Source: Acanthaster planci
Lineage: Eukaryota > Echinodermata > Asteroidea > Valvatida > Acanthasteridae
Direction of reading: 5' to 3'
DNA: 64,000 nucleotides
NCBI RefSeq assembly: GCF_001949145.1
Contig: NW_019091507.1
Location: 104,396-168,395, forward strand
The position numbers and the translations under genes were made by a program. Shown in pieces: positions 14,501-29,500 of the stretch (position 1 is the first letter of the stretch; every line of letters begins with the position of its first letter). The notes beneath the pieces are model-generated. The model saw only the letters and a list, made by a program, of their open reading frames with translations, was not told where the DNA came from and ran no database searches.

Positions 14501-17500
14501 ATAATTAAAAAATTAAACAGGAAATATGTTCAAGAAAGCTTGCAGTTAGAAGTTGCATGTGGTCTGGCTGCATTGTGTAATAGCTCTATCTGGGAACAAG
14601 GGAAAGAGTGAAGATTTTTGATTGGCTAAACGATAGGAGAAATAAATGCGTGATACTGCACTCTTTCTGTGAGGCCTACAGTATCCATCTACACTTTCTT
14701 ACAGCTGAACAAACCTCTCTAACAATGACGCTCTGTATTAGAAAAACCATACGCAAGGGAAAAGCCATATTTTGAAATTATCCCTAAAAACAAACATTTT
14801 TGAACTATTTTATCACAAATGTATTAAGGCCCTTCGTTTAAGGTTTAAAGCGTTAAAAAACAAAGATTTCAAGCCAAAACCTTGGTTTGTTTGTCTAAAA
14901 TACAGATACAAAACAGGAAAACTGAGCATCTGTATCATTCTTCTTTTTCATCAATTTGCGATGTTGCTTTTTTATTTATCAGCATTAAAACGGCAGTTAC
15001 TGAAATCATCAATGCCAAAAAGAAGGTCGAAGAAGCCAATTTCGTCAAGGAAGGTAAAGCACACATTTTGCGTGTGTCAATTATGATTTTTATAAATCGC
15101 TTTCGGTACTACCTTTGGAAGGGGGACCTTGATTGAAACTGTCGCCAAAATTATATCATGGAGTGTCGCTCTTTCATCTCCCTCCTTTACAGGTCAGAGG
15201 CCTTATTGGTTTGACCTGTCCGAGGTCATTGGTGACATCCTCAAGGAATTAGGGGAGCACCTCAGCAACATCAGACGAGATCTTACCGACTGGGTGGATG
15301 AGATCGAAAGCTCGTCGGATCCCATCAAGAAGTTGACTGGGGGTGCTGTGGACTCGGTGAGTGGACAATCACCACAGGTTTATTTCGAGACGTAGGACGA
15401 GCAATATGGTTCTTAAGCCGATCAGATTCAAGATTGCGCTTCTACTCTGAGTAGAAACCACGAGAATTCTTCCGGAAAAATCCTGAAACAGTGACATTTT
15501 TTCATCACATTGCCCATCATTTCCAATATATTTTGGTGTTTTTCGAAATGGTCATGAATTCTACAGTTTCTCAGTAATCAACAAGCTAAAGTTCTATATT
15601 TTTACTCGATGAGCAGCGATGACTAAAAATTTACCTATTTACTAAAGCAGCCTCAATCTGACATCACAGACACTGCTTCTACGAGTGAATGAGTTTCGCC
15701 ACTTGGGTTTGAACTCCTATATGGGAAATTGGCCACTAAGCTTAATTTTTAAAAGCATTACTCCATTCCCTGATTCATGTCAAGCTTCTCTCTTAGTCAT
15801 TTCTTTAGTCATTTAATGTCCCCTCTCACAAACAGCACACTCTCAGGGGACGGGTCCGAGATGAGATTGAGTCAATCCTACAAGAATTGATGGCTCCAAT
15901 ACAGCCTATTAAGGATCTCTTGGCCCCCTTCTTTGAGCTCTATGATCTCGCCTTCAACACTGTTGATGCTATCAAAGAAGCCTATCAGACTCTGAAGGAT
16001 GGGTGAGTACATAAAATTATAGAAAATATACATCCAGTGGTAACATGTGAAACGGCTAATACCTCTCACACACACACACACACGCACACAACTGGGCTTC
16101 CAAATACTGTAACAACTGGAAGACCCTGGGTACGAGTAAGTTCTCGTGGGTTTTAAACTGACAGAACTGTGACCTTCGTATAGCACATTACCACGGTGTT
16201 TGAATTTTTCCCTTTAGATACCAAAAGTCTCAAGCTCTTGTCATGAAACTGTTCGGGCCTAAGGCTCATGAGAGATTTCCCAGGAAATACAGAGAGCCTG
16301 GATCAGGGGCGTGTGCGTCGGGAGGATTCTACCCAACGGACTCAGATGGACGATATGAGGACCAGGGTGTAGATCTGGAAATTTCACCAGGAACCAAGGC
16401 TAGCTTTTATATCTACGTCGGAAGGGTTTTAGCATTTTTTTTTAAAACCTGGGTCGTTGTATATTACTTAAATCATGCATTTGTGCTAATTGTTGTTACA
16501 TAACACCTAAAACACCCCTTTACATTCCCTGTAAAAACGCTGGATGCTTTTTGTGCCTACCCTTGGGTACCAGGTGAAACGCTTAACTCTTCGGCAATGA
16601 TTGCATAACACTGGGTAAAAAAGTGGCCGTACAAAAACATTGTCTACAACCGTCGGGTAAAATGACAGATGTTTTCCCATAGTTCAGAAGAGAATCAACG
16701 CAGTTGGTTAATCTGTTTGCCCAAGATTTAGGCGATTCACCTGGTAGCCAACGTTAGGCAAAAAGTTGCCCAGCGTTAATGAAATTTGTGTATTTAAAGT
16801 AAACTTTTTAAAATCTTTAAAATTAAAATCCTGCCGAAGACCTAAGCTGTTTTACAAATGTTTAATGAAGTGCAGTTTTGACAATAGAAAACTTATTCAA
16901 CCCTGTAACGGCTTACAAATTTTCTGCCTGCAGTTGGTTGCACCGTTTTCTGGCCTCCTTTTCAGGAGTGCCGGCAAATCCAACCAGGTGACTCTTCTCG
17001 CTGGTGGTGGTGCCTTCCGGAACATCAAGATATTCATTGACAATGTTGAACCCAATCGCACTGTCTCCGAACATGAAGGAGTAAATGTACGTAGCTTGCT
17101 ACTATTTAACTGGAATCCCATTCAAATTTACAGCATATACTACATCACTTTATTAAGTGTTGTGATAGCTGTATAGGGTACTATTAAATATTTTCTTTTG
17201 AAAAGTATATTCAAAGAACAGCTCACACTGTCAAAATTATATCTTTGAGATTGTCTTCAAAAAATTTATTCGGAAAACACCTTGCACAGGAATAATCTTT
17301 TCACTGAGATTATATATCATGATATGGTATCTCATAAAACTGTTCAATTTTGTTTCTAATCTGTTAATTACAGAGTAAACACAGTAGAATTCAGTCATGA
17401 TTTCTTCATTTGTTCAAACGCTCTGTATAATAAAGACATTGAACACGGTCGAGCCAATGGCGTATATTCTGAGTGAATATCCACAGAATTTAGCGAATAT

Positions 17501-20500
17501 TAAACAGGGTCTCAGGGAGTGAAGATTTTAAGCAATTAAAACTTCACCAAGTGTATCTGCTGTATACAATTCTGAAAGGGTCTCATTAAAATGATAAACC
17601 ACATAAATAGAAAATCCAAAGATAATGATGATGCATACAGGTTGCAACAGTTTCAGGTGAAGGTGTGGCATTATTTTTATAACACTTTCTTCACCGTTTT
17701 CTAATGGTCTTATGCCCTTTGAAAGGTGATTGCTGGAACAGTCATCGGTACAGTCGGGCGGTCCCCAACCTGCAGACCGTCCAACTACATTCACATGTCC
17801 ATGAAGAAGTCTAAGCCAAACCGTCTTGCGTCCATTTTGGACGGTGCTCTTGACGACGATCCGTCAGCCGCTGATCTGGCCGCTAAGGACGGGTATGTGG
17901 ACCCCAGCAGCTACCTCGCCAAGAGACCGTTGACGTTGCCCAAGTGGACTCAAGTCTGTGACGATTACAAGCTTGTGTGGCTGGTAAGTCGAGAATTAAC
18001 TCACAGCTTTGCCAGCCGCGCATGAATTTTGCGCTTGCAATCAACGCTACCGAATAATTCTGTGATGAGAAAGTATAAGCCTAAGAACAGGTTTTGAATG
18101 ACAGGGTCATAATATTTGTTACGTGTTACCAGGGTAAGACCGTTAAGGAAGGTAGTCTACTTGGAAGTGATGAAAAGGATGGGGAGACAAAGGACACCAG
18201 CCCAGAGCGCAAGTCTTCCCCTGACACTAACACCGACAGACCTGACCCCAGCAGGAGACCTCCCGAGCGGACATCCTCCCTTAATCAAGCAATATCGCAA
18301 GGTCAATAGAGCAAATAGGCTTCATTACGAGTTTATCACTCTAGATAATGTTACATAACAATATTCAAATATTACCAAGGTCAAGAATGTCACCCTTTAT
18401 TTATTGAAAACTACCCAATGTGAAATGTGTTGTCTAATGAATGTAAGTTTGTGATATGCATTGTTCTTTCAATGTTCCTTTGGATGAAGGCAAAAAAGAA
18501 CAGACTGAGGAAGCACTTGGTCTCCCCAAACAAACAATTGGTTCAGGCTCTCCGTTCAAGAACTTCACATTAAGGAACTTGAAGATTGGAGCCATCTTGG
18601 CATTTGCCCGTAGGCTTGGACTGGAGGAGACTTCAGATGACTTGCTGACCGTCCTCAAGACAATCGTCGTAAGTTCAGTGATCCCACTTGTTCACGAACT
18701 TAAATCTGTTGCAGCAAAAGTTTCAAGTTCAATAAGTAGACTGTTTGGAAATGGTCCTATTCAGTTGGTAAATGCTTCAAAAAAGTTCCACGGGATGTTT
18801 GTCTCTCCTTGCTGCAGAAACTTGTGAGTGATAAACCGTGTGTTCTGCCCGAGTCTTTATCCAATGATATGCTAAGAATTGAGCTCCAGCAACGCGGATT
18901 GAGTTCACAGGGCGACAGGAAAACTTTACTCCAGCGGTACAAACAGCCAGAAGATCGTAAGCGCTCAGTATAGTTTGTCTATCTGCGTGTATGTTACATG
19001 TATGGTGTATTGTTATCAGCTATAGACTTCTGGGATTACGCTTCACAGTATTGTCTTACAGTTGATAGACTACTTCTTTTTATATCCTTGCTCTAAGTTT
19101 CCTTGCCTAAGCATGTGTACTGTGAGATTGGCCCAAGCTTCTGGATACGCAACGCTGCACGATATCTCCATAATAGTTGCATGTCAGTCTAGTGTCTCAC
19201 TGATTTTCACACATTTGTCGTACATTTAACAAAGCTGTGGAGTGGCTGGGACTATTCTTTCGATTTGTTTTATCAGGTTGTCCCCTACTTCAAGTTTCCT
19301 TGCCCAAGAACGTGTTCTGTAAGATTGACCCAAGCTGCCTGGGCGTTGAGTGCTGCATGAATGTCAAACTCTTTATGGTATCTCTGGCCTTCAAAGCGTT
19401 CATGCGTTTTGACCCATGCGAATTCCAGTTTGTCCTCGGAGTCAACTCGTGGAACTACACGATCCAGATCCTGGAAGCTGAATTTGGTAAGTCCCGTTTT
19501 CTGTATTAATACCATTCTCAGAATAGACATTTAGCGTCTTATCAGTTTGTCACCACTTGCTCACCGTTTCGCAAGCGGTGAAGAACTTGAGAACTCGTTA
19601 TACACTCGAAAAGCTCCCGGGTCAGATTGACCCCAAAATTAGGTCACATTCGGCCTGACCCTTTTCCGGGTCTAATTATGAACCAAAAAGGTCAAAATTT
19701 ACTCCAAAAGGATCAGATATGACCTGAAAGGGGGGTCATATTTTGACCCAGAAAAGGGTCATGCCGAATGAGACCCAATGTTGGGTCAATCTGACGTAGG
19801 AGTTTTTAGAATGTACACATTGACAAGAATCAGGTGTGGCCTTGTAAAATCTCATTCACAAATTCTATTTTCTATCTTTGACAGGGATGCATAAACTACT
19901 TCGTGTTTGTTACTGTTGCTTATCAAATCTACAATCTGAATAATATGCAGGTTGGGTAATTCGAAAACAAATGCTGCAACCCTTCCTGGGTCAGGCTTTT
20001 TTGGACCATGGGGGAATTGGTTTACTGGCCCAAGCTCGATCTTTTAAACCTTGGCATGATTCAAAGACACATCTTGTTAGTACCTCTCCTGAAAGATCGG
20101 CATAGGGAAAGTGCATTGCGGTAATATTGGAGAAACTAATGAAGGGGGATTCCGCCCCAATTATTTTTGGATCAATTTCTGAAAGATTAAAATCAGCCTT
20201 CATTATTAATTCTTAGAGTGTTCAGTACAAAGCACTCCGTTAGAGGGTTATTTACTCTCAAAGAAGCATCAGTGGTATAAGCTGGTATAATTTCATTATG
20301 AGACCAGAAAAAGATGCTTCAATTCAGGGGATATAAATAAATCTGATTGGGCTTTTTCAACAAAATACACTTTCCTCTCTAGGTGAGGAATTAGATGTGC
20401 CTGTGCCGTTCGACATCCCCTTTGTTGATGATATGGAATTGCACCTGAGGTAATTTTGTTGTTTTTTATGATGTCACCTTTCACAACTTTGCACAAAATA

Positions 20501-23500
20501 ATTTGAGGTTTTTCTTCTACATCGTTTTGGACATAAATGTACAATACATAATTTAAAATACTCTCGTGTCGCCATTTTAAAAGGGGTGCCTTAAAAAGAG
20601 AGGCGGATTCAGTTTTTTGTTTTGGGGGTTTTTTTTGCCTTTGGGGTTTATTAAACATTTGTCTAGCAGGTATTTCACTGTAAACGTACTTGTCTAAGCT
20701 TTTGAAACTGTTATGTCTCTTTGTCCGGGGTTTTCAACCTGAGATGCATTCCCCCCACAAAAAATAGCAACGAGTAGTGGTTATAATCTCCCATCCTGAA
20801 GCAAATACATTGGACTATTTCATTAGTATACACTGTCGCAATAAATTAAAACTTTTCGAAAACATGTAGGAAATTCAAATCAGTCATGTTGTCCAATATT
20901 GAAACATTTTTTTGATTGTTGGTCGAATCCCTGAGACTGTGTCAGTAAAGGCAACTCCAGTGTGAAGTACACACTGCTTGTGAATGTGGCACGAGTACAC
21001 ACGACCATTGGAATATGCACAGACCTGAAATGGTCTTCATGGTTGTCATGCGTAAAAGGGTAATTGTGCACTCTTCTTACCATTTGAGAGGGCACTTGAC
21101 TATGGCGTCTCCACGACTCTTCTCAGGGTGGTAGATTTTGGAAGGGGGCAAGGTACACATCAGCAGCAAACTGATAAGCCATTAATGGAAGGGGTCCATT
21201 CTCAGGTATTTTTCAGAAACTTTATGTTTATCTTTCTCTCTCCCCGTTTTTCCTCTCGAATTTTTCCTCTTTTACAATATTTCACCGTGCCTAACACCCT
21301 CCTTTCTCACCTTGTAATGACTGTCAACTCTCCAGGATCACGATTGAAAAGAGTAGAACTCAACTACTGGTCAGCATGTCAGTTGGTTTCTGCCCGAAGA
21401 CTGGTGATGCAGACTGTTTCTCATTCATCAACGTATTGACTGATTCGGCCATCCCCTTGCCCATCTGTCACCCCAACGGAACCATCACTTGGCCAAAGAG
21501 TAAGCACCACAGACCATAAAATATAAAACAGATCTGTTGTGAAATACTTTCACGATTTTGAGAAATAAGAATTTGCTTGGACAAGTCCCAAAAATTGATT
21601 CCATATTTGACACTCAGAAACCCAGGACTGAGCCCATCGGGGAATCAACAGGAGTCCATATGGAGTCCATTTCTGAGGCGCTTTTTATTCTGCCATAGTT
21701 AAGATGGCAACCGATGAAAAATATTACTCTCAAGTCTGCTCATCTCGAATCTCCAGTATTTTCTACTGTGCCAGTGGCATATATTTTGCAGTCACTGTTT
21801 AATTTTTGAACAAGCATATATATAAAGTCATAGTGCAGTTCTATACCTCAAACAGTGTCACAAAATCTTCCACCGCCACCCCTCCAGTCGATTTCGATTG
21901 ATTTTGGGATGAATGGCAAGGGATGAAGACATGACCAATCGTACACCGTACCAAAGAGAACCGACATGTTCGTAATCTGAAGCAAATGTCTGTATGTAAT
22001 CTGTTTTTGTTGTTTCTTAGTTGATCTTGAGGAGTATTTCTCCCGTGCCGCCCTGAATAAGATACTCAAAGAGACTGGAGAGGAGCTACTGCAGGCAGGC
22101 GCGGAAACCGCTCTTCGCTACGTCCTGAACGAGCTTGGCATACCAAAGGTTGATTTATTTTACAGTGTCACAAAATAATACTTTACCGAAATGCACGGCA
22201 ATTTGCCAGCACTGAAATATTTTCTGATAATATAGGTTATCACTCAATATGTCACAATATAATATTTCCCAAACTGTGTTTTCTAAACAGCAGACAGGCC
22301 ACAAATCTGAACCCAAATTAACAATGAGGCTCTCAAAGATGTGGTGGGCCTAGCATTCTCCCGCTTTGGTCATTTTGTTTTTCTTCGAATGTTACGAAGG
22401 AATGCAGCATGGGGAATTGTACCTGTTAATCAAAGAAGCATGGGTAAGCTTAGGGCCGTGTGAGAATGGAATTCTCGAGGTAAAAACAGAAATCCAAGCC
22501 CCAAAGATGGACGTAACCAAATTAGATCTATTGTTGAGATAATGCAACTAATCTTATTTCATGAAACGTGTAAGTCACCAATCTCCATATATTTCAGGAA
22601 TTTTTGCGAAACAAACATCCATGTCCGACACCATCGAGTTTGACAGAATCCCAGCTTATCGAAACACTGGAAAGCAGACAACTGCCGACAACTGGCACCA
22701 GGATGGAGCTGGAGGCCAGACTGTCTGAGGATGACAGAAGTAAGTGCAAGGTGATAGTCCTCTGGACTTATAGATAAGTCTGTGAAATTGATCTCAGGTT
22801 ACCATCAAACATTGACATTATTAATTTTTCAAAATTGGCCTTTACCTTTGCAGCATGTCGGTCCTTCACCTTGCCAATGTTCTCCCCGGAGCTGGCTAAG
22901 GTGGCCTACTGCTCCCTGAGCGAAAGCTGCCTCCGTCTTGACTGCTGCCTGGAGCTCAACCTCCAGAAGATAAAATTCCGCCGATCGTTCAACGCCTTCG
23001 TGGAGGTCAACGCCTGCGACTTCACCTTTGTTGTTGCCTTTCAGCACCTCAAATATAAGAAATTACTATTGAGTTATGATTGGGGTGAGTAATAGCCGTT
23101 TTCCGATCCTTCCCAGTAGTTAAGTAGTTCTAATGTACTTCACAGATATTTTTCAGTAGTCATACAAGGACATTCAACGCAGTGGTTGAGACATAATTAA
23201 GCAAATCAAAGGAACCTATTTCTTACCGCTTCTGCTTGTGTCTTGGCTCACATTCAGACTTGTGGCTTCTCGTGAAAATTTCCGATAATCATACTTGTTA
23301 TACTTGTTACAAAATCCAGAGGGTGTCTGCTCTGATATTACAGTTTGAAAGACCCTGCCTTCAAGAATTATATCTGTACGTTATCATAGATAAATTGCCC
23401 TGGCAAACCGGCAACCTGCTTCATAAAATGAATGCTGGTTTGAGTAGAGTTTTGTCCATTAAAAATGCAAATTTTTGGATTGGATTGGATTGGATTGCCT

Positions 23501-26500
23501 AAGAAGTTGTACCGTTGTGGTCCAGCTACTGTGAGTAATTTGTTCCTACGATCATTGTATATACATGCTCAGGACAACCACAGCAGCAAACTATAGGTGT
23601 CATTACCCTGAAATATTCCATCGACAAAAAGGATGCTGATAAGGAGTTTGAAATTGACTTTGGTGCCTCTGTCTGTCCGAGTGGCGAGGATTGCATCTTT
23701 GATTTAGACATCATCCAGGACTACAGGGTGCCCATTCCTGTTTGCAACTCCAACTTCTCATTCTCCCTTCCAGGTAAGCAGGATGTAATAATAATGATTT
23801 TTTTCAGCTGTTAATACTAAATTAAAGTTGGTTGATCCCAGGAAGCTTCACAAATGGATAGTCTTCGTGGTATCTACAAAATGTAACAGTGTTCTGTGAA
23901 GAGGTTATTGAGGTGCCTCTTTTGGCAAAAATGATATTATAAATAAGCTGTGTCTCATTGTGCGTCTGTATTTTTATTGTTCTCGTCAGAACCAATTTCC
24001 ACAACCAAAAGCCTGGAGACAAATCTAATTGGCTCCTCGCCTTATATATTTTATGGCCTTTAATTTCTGTATCATCCAGCTAAGGAGAAATTTAATCAGT
24101 CTATTATATATCGTTGATCTTTCTTAATCTACAGGAGGCAATAACCTGAGTGAGTTTGTGGCTGCAGTTGGTCGGAATGCTGGTCAGCAAGCGGTAAACA
24201 TCTTGCTGGAGTACATTGGACTGAGGGATAAGATTAACGATGGGCCCTGCAACACTACAGACCTGGTTGCAGCTGGCGAAGAAGGTACATTTCGGTGTTT
24301 CCCTGTTTGTAATTTGTGCCAAGATTGCCTCTCTGTCAGGGAAAGCTGTTAAGTTTTACTTCCCAGTTAGTCTTGCAGTTACCTTCAGAAAGTTTGCGAA
24401 ATTCAATTGAATACATACATGTATATGGTTGATGCAGATGAAAAAGGTATTGTGTAAAAAATTGTCTAGATTTTGTTTCTGCCATTTGAAGCTATCAGGC
24501 TTTGTAGATGTTTTTAGCTTGAAGGCTGTCTCACAAGCCAGTCAGTCTTGTGGCCTTTAAGAAGGTTTATGACGTGAAGTAAATACATATATGGGACTAA
24601 GTTACACTTAACATTAATGTCAATGGCTGATCCTGTAAAGAGAGTTCAGAATGTTATGTGAAAATGTGAATATTAATGTGAAAATTATCGGTAATGAAAT
24701 CAACAAAAATTCCCCTGTCTAATTAAACTTTTGAGGGAGGTAATGATAAGCAGTTACAGTTTTAGAGGTTGGAGGAAACCCAAAAGGAATATTCCAGGTA
24801 AACGTTCAATTATGGACTAGATCAGCAAAGCTACGATAGAAACCCTAGTCATTCGCCGTTTTGCTTGGCTCTTTCCATACACAGTTTGTACGGACGTCAG
24901 CCTACCATCAGTTTCGAACGGACTGACCTGTGAGCTGTCACGAGAATGCCTGGGCATCCGATGCTGTGTTGAACTTGATCTGCAAGTCACCACACTGTCG
25001 GTCAATGCGTGGCTGATTCTAGATCCATGCGAGTTCACATTGTCTGTTGGGTTTGGAACGTGGTCCTTGATATTCACCATATTTGACTACCACTGGGGTA
25101 AGTGCATCATCTAAAACATAACGCCGTGGCTGTCAAATTCTCCTTCAATGTAACCACTTTTACTTCCATGAATGTTAACAAACAGAACCAGTCAACCAAC
25201 TGTGATTTCTCCCGTTTTGTTGAGTTTATATTTAACGAAGTCAAATTACCTTTTAAAACGATTAACTGTTATTCTTGTCCAAACTCCTAACCGTCGTGCT
25301 TCTTTCCAAGCTCGATTAATCCCTGAGTAATAATATTATCAAATTCAATGCAAATCAAATGTGCTTTTTATTTTGGAAACCCAAATAAACCTGAAATAGA
25401 CCTTTTCCAAAAATTAACCTGACCCAGGGACCTATTATAAAACTACAGAAAAAGAGGAAAAACCAGTACTTTTCACAAAGTTGTATTTATGATACTTGTA
25501 AGGTTAGAAATTCATGCTATGGCTGCATATTTTTACCAGGTACCCAGGAGCAGCTCAAGATTGGTAAAGCCCTGACCCTCATCTACACCATCGACAAGCT
25601 CACTGAGGACAAGGTGTTTGTGCTGGATCTAGCCCTGTCCCTCTGCCTGCCAGATTCAGATTGTAACACACCTTCAATTGACATCCTTAGGAAAACCCGA
25701 GTGCCGATTCCACTCTGCAATGAGAATGCTACATTCACTCTTCCAGGTCTGATGTTTTCAGGCTATTGATTTCATATCTGTTAGTTTCCATTAGCTTTGT
25801 GACAAATAGAAGCATGACTAGGTCATAGATGTAATTGAAACAAATCTACTTACGCAATTACATCCCCACCAAAATCTTACACAGAGTGGTATTAATGTCA
25901 TTATTTTGGTCGTTTTGAAAAAGAATTTATTTACATTGTTACTTTTAACTCAAGAAGCAGAAAGACGTGCAAATTGACATGCAATCTTTGAAGAGTTGTA
26001 AAAGGCTCTACACTTACACCGAATTGTTGAAGTGCTGTTCAAAATGTAGGCCTCCTTTAGTATGACACTTGCTGCTTTGAGTATATCCACGAACAGCCTC
26101 AACTACGATAAACTATTGCAAACGTACGATTTGCCTCATTCCACAGGGGATGGAAGCGTTAAAGGCTTCTTGCGGATAGTCGGTCAGAATGCTGCCGATT
26201 CAGCTATAGATGCCATTCTAAAACATCTGGGGCTATCCGTGAGTCTTTTAAAAAGGGGTTTGGATATAGCCTTTAGTAGAAACAGCTTTGCAGTAATGTT
26301 TCCAGGGGTATAGGGACTGAAATGTCTTGCTTGTATCAGTTTCTCTGGCTAGGATCCAAAACTCTGTAGCATGAAACGCTTATAAAAAAATACCTTGTAC
26401 ACTGTGTATTTAAGCGGTATTTTAGTGTGCCAAATCGGCAAAACCTGACATTAGGAAATTGTGTCTGAATACTGTTTTTATATGTTCCCCTTAAATTTTA

Positions 26501-29500
26501 AGCCGGTCATCATTAATTTAGAAATAGTTGCAACTTTACAGCATCATGACTGCATTTACTCATATCCGAGCTAATTCTTAGATTATGTGGGAGAAGTTGC
26601 ATTCTTGGCACCGTATTAATTCTTCATTTCTCTTAAAATTTTGACCAGAATTTAAATGCCTGCTTTTTTATGTCATTGTGCAAGCCCCCACTTAGATAAC
26701 GCATATGCAGGAGAATTGAAAAAATCTTTTTCTACCTTATAATTATCAATGTAGGAATACATTAGTCGGGAGCCATGTGTACGTCCACAAGTAACGCAGA
26801 ATGGTTGGCAGAGACGTAAGTTTACCAAATACTCCATTTTGGTTCCCACAAAATGGCTATGTAAAAAAAAATGTCATTTAAAATACTGGAAATTCCACAA
26901 CCGAACAGAATGTTCTTGGTTTTCTTTTCCACAAGCCAAAGTTGCATCTTCCATAAGCTTGTCTTTGGTTTGATAACTTTTTGAGCTGAATATTTTAATA
27001 ACACTAGGATGTGCTGTTGACAATAAAGTGTACTCACATTCAACTCCCCCTGGCGCGAGTATTGATAGAAAGTTACAACTATTTCCTTGTACAGTTTGTC
27101 CACGAGATGTCAGACTCCCTCACCTTCCCAGTAACCTCATCTGCACCCTGCCGGAGAAGTGTCTCGGGTTCAGTTGCTGTATGGAGCTCCCAATCCCAGG
27201 GATCGCTCCCATCAGCACTCAGGTCTTCTTTATCTTTGATCCTTGTACTTATAAACTCTCCGTGGGCCTTGGCAGCTGGCAGCAGGATTTGAAAATATTG
27301 TCTTATCCTTGGGGTCGACAGGAAGAGGTCAACGTAGGGAACGCTGTCGCAATACGGTGAGGAACTTTGCTGGTGATGGCAATATAGTGTAAAACTGGTT
27401 ACAGGACCTATATTCCTGGAATTTAATTTAGTGCACGCACCTATAACTAAGTTATTTTCAGTAATCATATTTGCTTCTATAGACCTTTGTAGCCTAGTTT
27501 TTACTACTCTTGAAAGAACAGAAACTGGAAATATAATATACCAACTGGTTGCCTTTTCTTGTCCATCATCTTGCAGTATGACCATTGACAAGTTGAATGC
27601 AGAGGAGTCCTTTCGGATCAATTTGGAAATCTCATTCTGTTTGGATGGTGACTGTACATCCACACCGGTGCTCCGCGATGCTTTGGTTCCCATCCCGTTC
27701 TGCAACCTTAATGCCTCCTTTGAGCTGCCGGGAAATGGCACCTTTGCAGGACTTGCCCGGGATCTTGCTGGGAACGTTGGAGAGTTGGCTGTTCAAGCCG
27801 GCCTCCGAAAACTTGGAATCCAGGTAAAGGTGTAGTATAAACATCGTGAAATTCAAGTCCAAATGGCTACAAACAGAGATACAAGATAGCTATTTACAGT
27901 TAAATTGCAAACAGTCATAGGTGGGAAGAAACAGGGTTACATGCAAAGCGTGCCTGCTCAACAAATGTTTCACTTTTGCGCTTGTGATCATCGAAAACTT
28001 TGATTACTGTCGGTGAGACTCGTATAGGATGAAAATAAATATAGCCAGAGTGTCTTTCTATTTATTTTTTCAGCAATATATTGACAGCCACCAATGTGAC
28101 TTGGAGATACTTGCCCCAAGTGAAAACAGTAAGTTCATTCCTTGTTTTACTTATTAAGCTGTTATCATTCACCGCCCCACTTTTTATAGGTGTTTTGGCC
28201 CTTGACTTAACTACATTTTCCCACTAAACAAAAACATGTATTTCATTTCATGTTAGTAGTGCAAACAGTGAGTTTTCTTTTGTCTACATGAGTCGCAAAG
28301 ATATACTCTTGTTATAGAGTATATAAGATATACTCTTGTTTTGCTAAATTCCATCATTGTTACAAGAACCCCACAGTTGTATAGGCCTGGGGTAAAATAA
28401 AACGTTTTTACTTGCATATTATCGCCACCATTTGGCCATTCATATTTGCTTTTCCCTTAGAATGTCCACTTCTGAGACTGCCACCACCGACCAGCTTCCT
28501 AACCTGCACAGTGGATGACCGATGCCTTGGCCTGACATGCTGTGCCTCCCTGGACCTGATCTTCACTCAGTTGTCCACCACCGTTTCGGCTGCCCTAGAC
28601 CCCTGCGAATTGAAATTGACTGTTGGGCTGGGGTCGTGGTCAAAGAATGTCACAATTTTTGAATACGATTGGGGAGCCAACAGGGTGTTAGACCTCAGTG
28701 ATTCGGTTCACATAGCGTAAGTTGGATATTCTGAAAGTTGTGGCTACAGCTTGAAGTACTTCCATGACTATGGAAGTCTTGGGATAAAGAGGCGGCAACC
28801 ACAGGCCCTTTGACACATTTAAGTTTTATACGAGTCATCATTGATTCTGGCATAGCCGTGTCCTTGTTATTAATGCTGTTCAGAAGAAGCATCATGAAAA
28901 TGGTGGAGAGTGTATTGCAATGCCTCACTTATTTTTTTCAATATCCTTAGGTATAAAGTTGACAAATTGACGGCACAAAAGGAGTTCTTGATAGACCTGT
29001 CTGTAAGCCTGTGCGTAGATGGCAGATGCAGACCCATTCACTTGCTTCAGGCAGCACACATACCCATTCCGATCTGCAACCCAAATGCCACCCTCAACTT
29101 GCCTGGGAATGGCACTATCTCAGGCTTCCTGGAGAGCTTAGGTGGTCAAGTCACAGACACAGCAGTGGATTTAGTATTAGACCACTTGGGACTGAAGGTG
29201 AGACAAGTGGATCCGTTGCTGAATTGATAAATAAACAATGAAGAAAAATTAATGTATGTTTGGGAAGTTGATCTTTTGCATGTGGTGTTTTGAAAAGCCT
29301 GAAATTTAAAAGCAAGTAATAATCTGTAATATTTGAATTCGTTAATTTGTGTTGATTTTCACTTCTGCGTTCACAGAATTTCCTGTCCAGAGACACCTGT
29401 AATCTGCCCACATCACCTGACGCTGGCAATGAAAGTAAGTATTGACAAATTTTCCGGCAAAACAAAATTTACATGGTCAAAATCTCAACACACTATTCTG

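Noticed and set aside
27079-27741. 220-codon open frame on the minus strand
   Set aside because: It lies antisense to exons 39-40 and spans their intron. The plus-strand exons carry the repeat motifs and splice sites, so this is a shadow.
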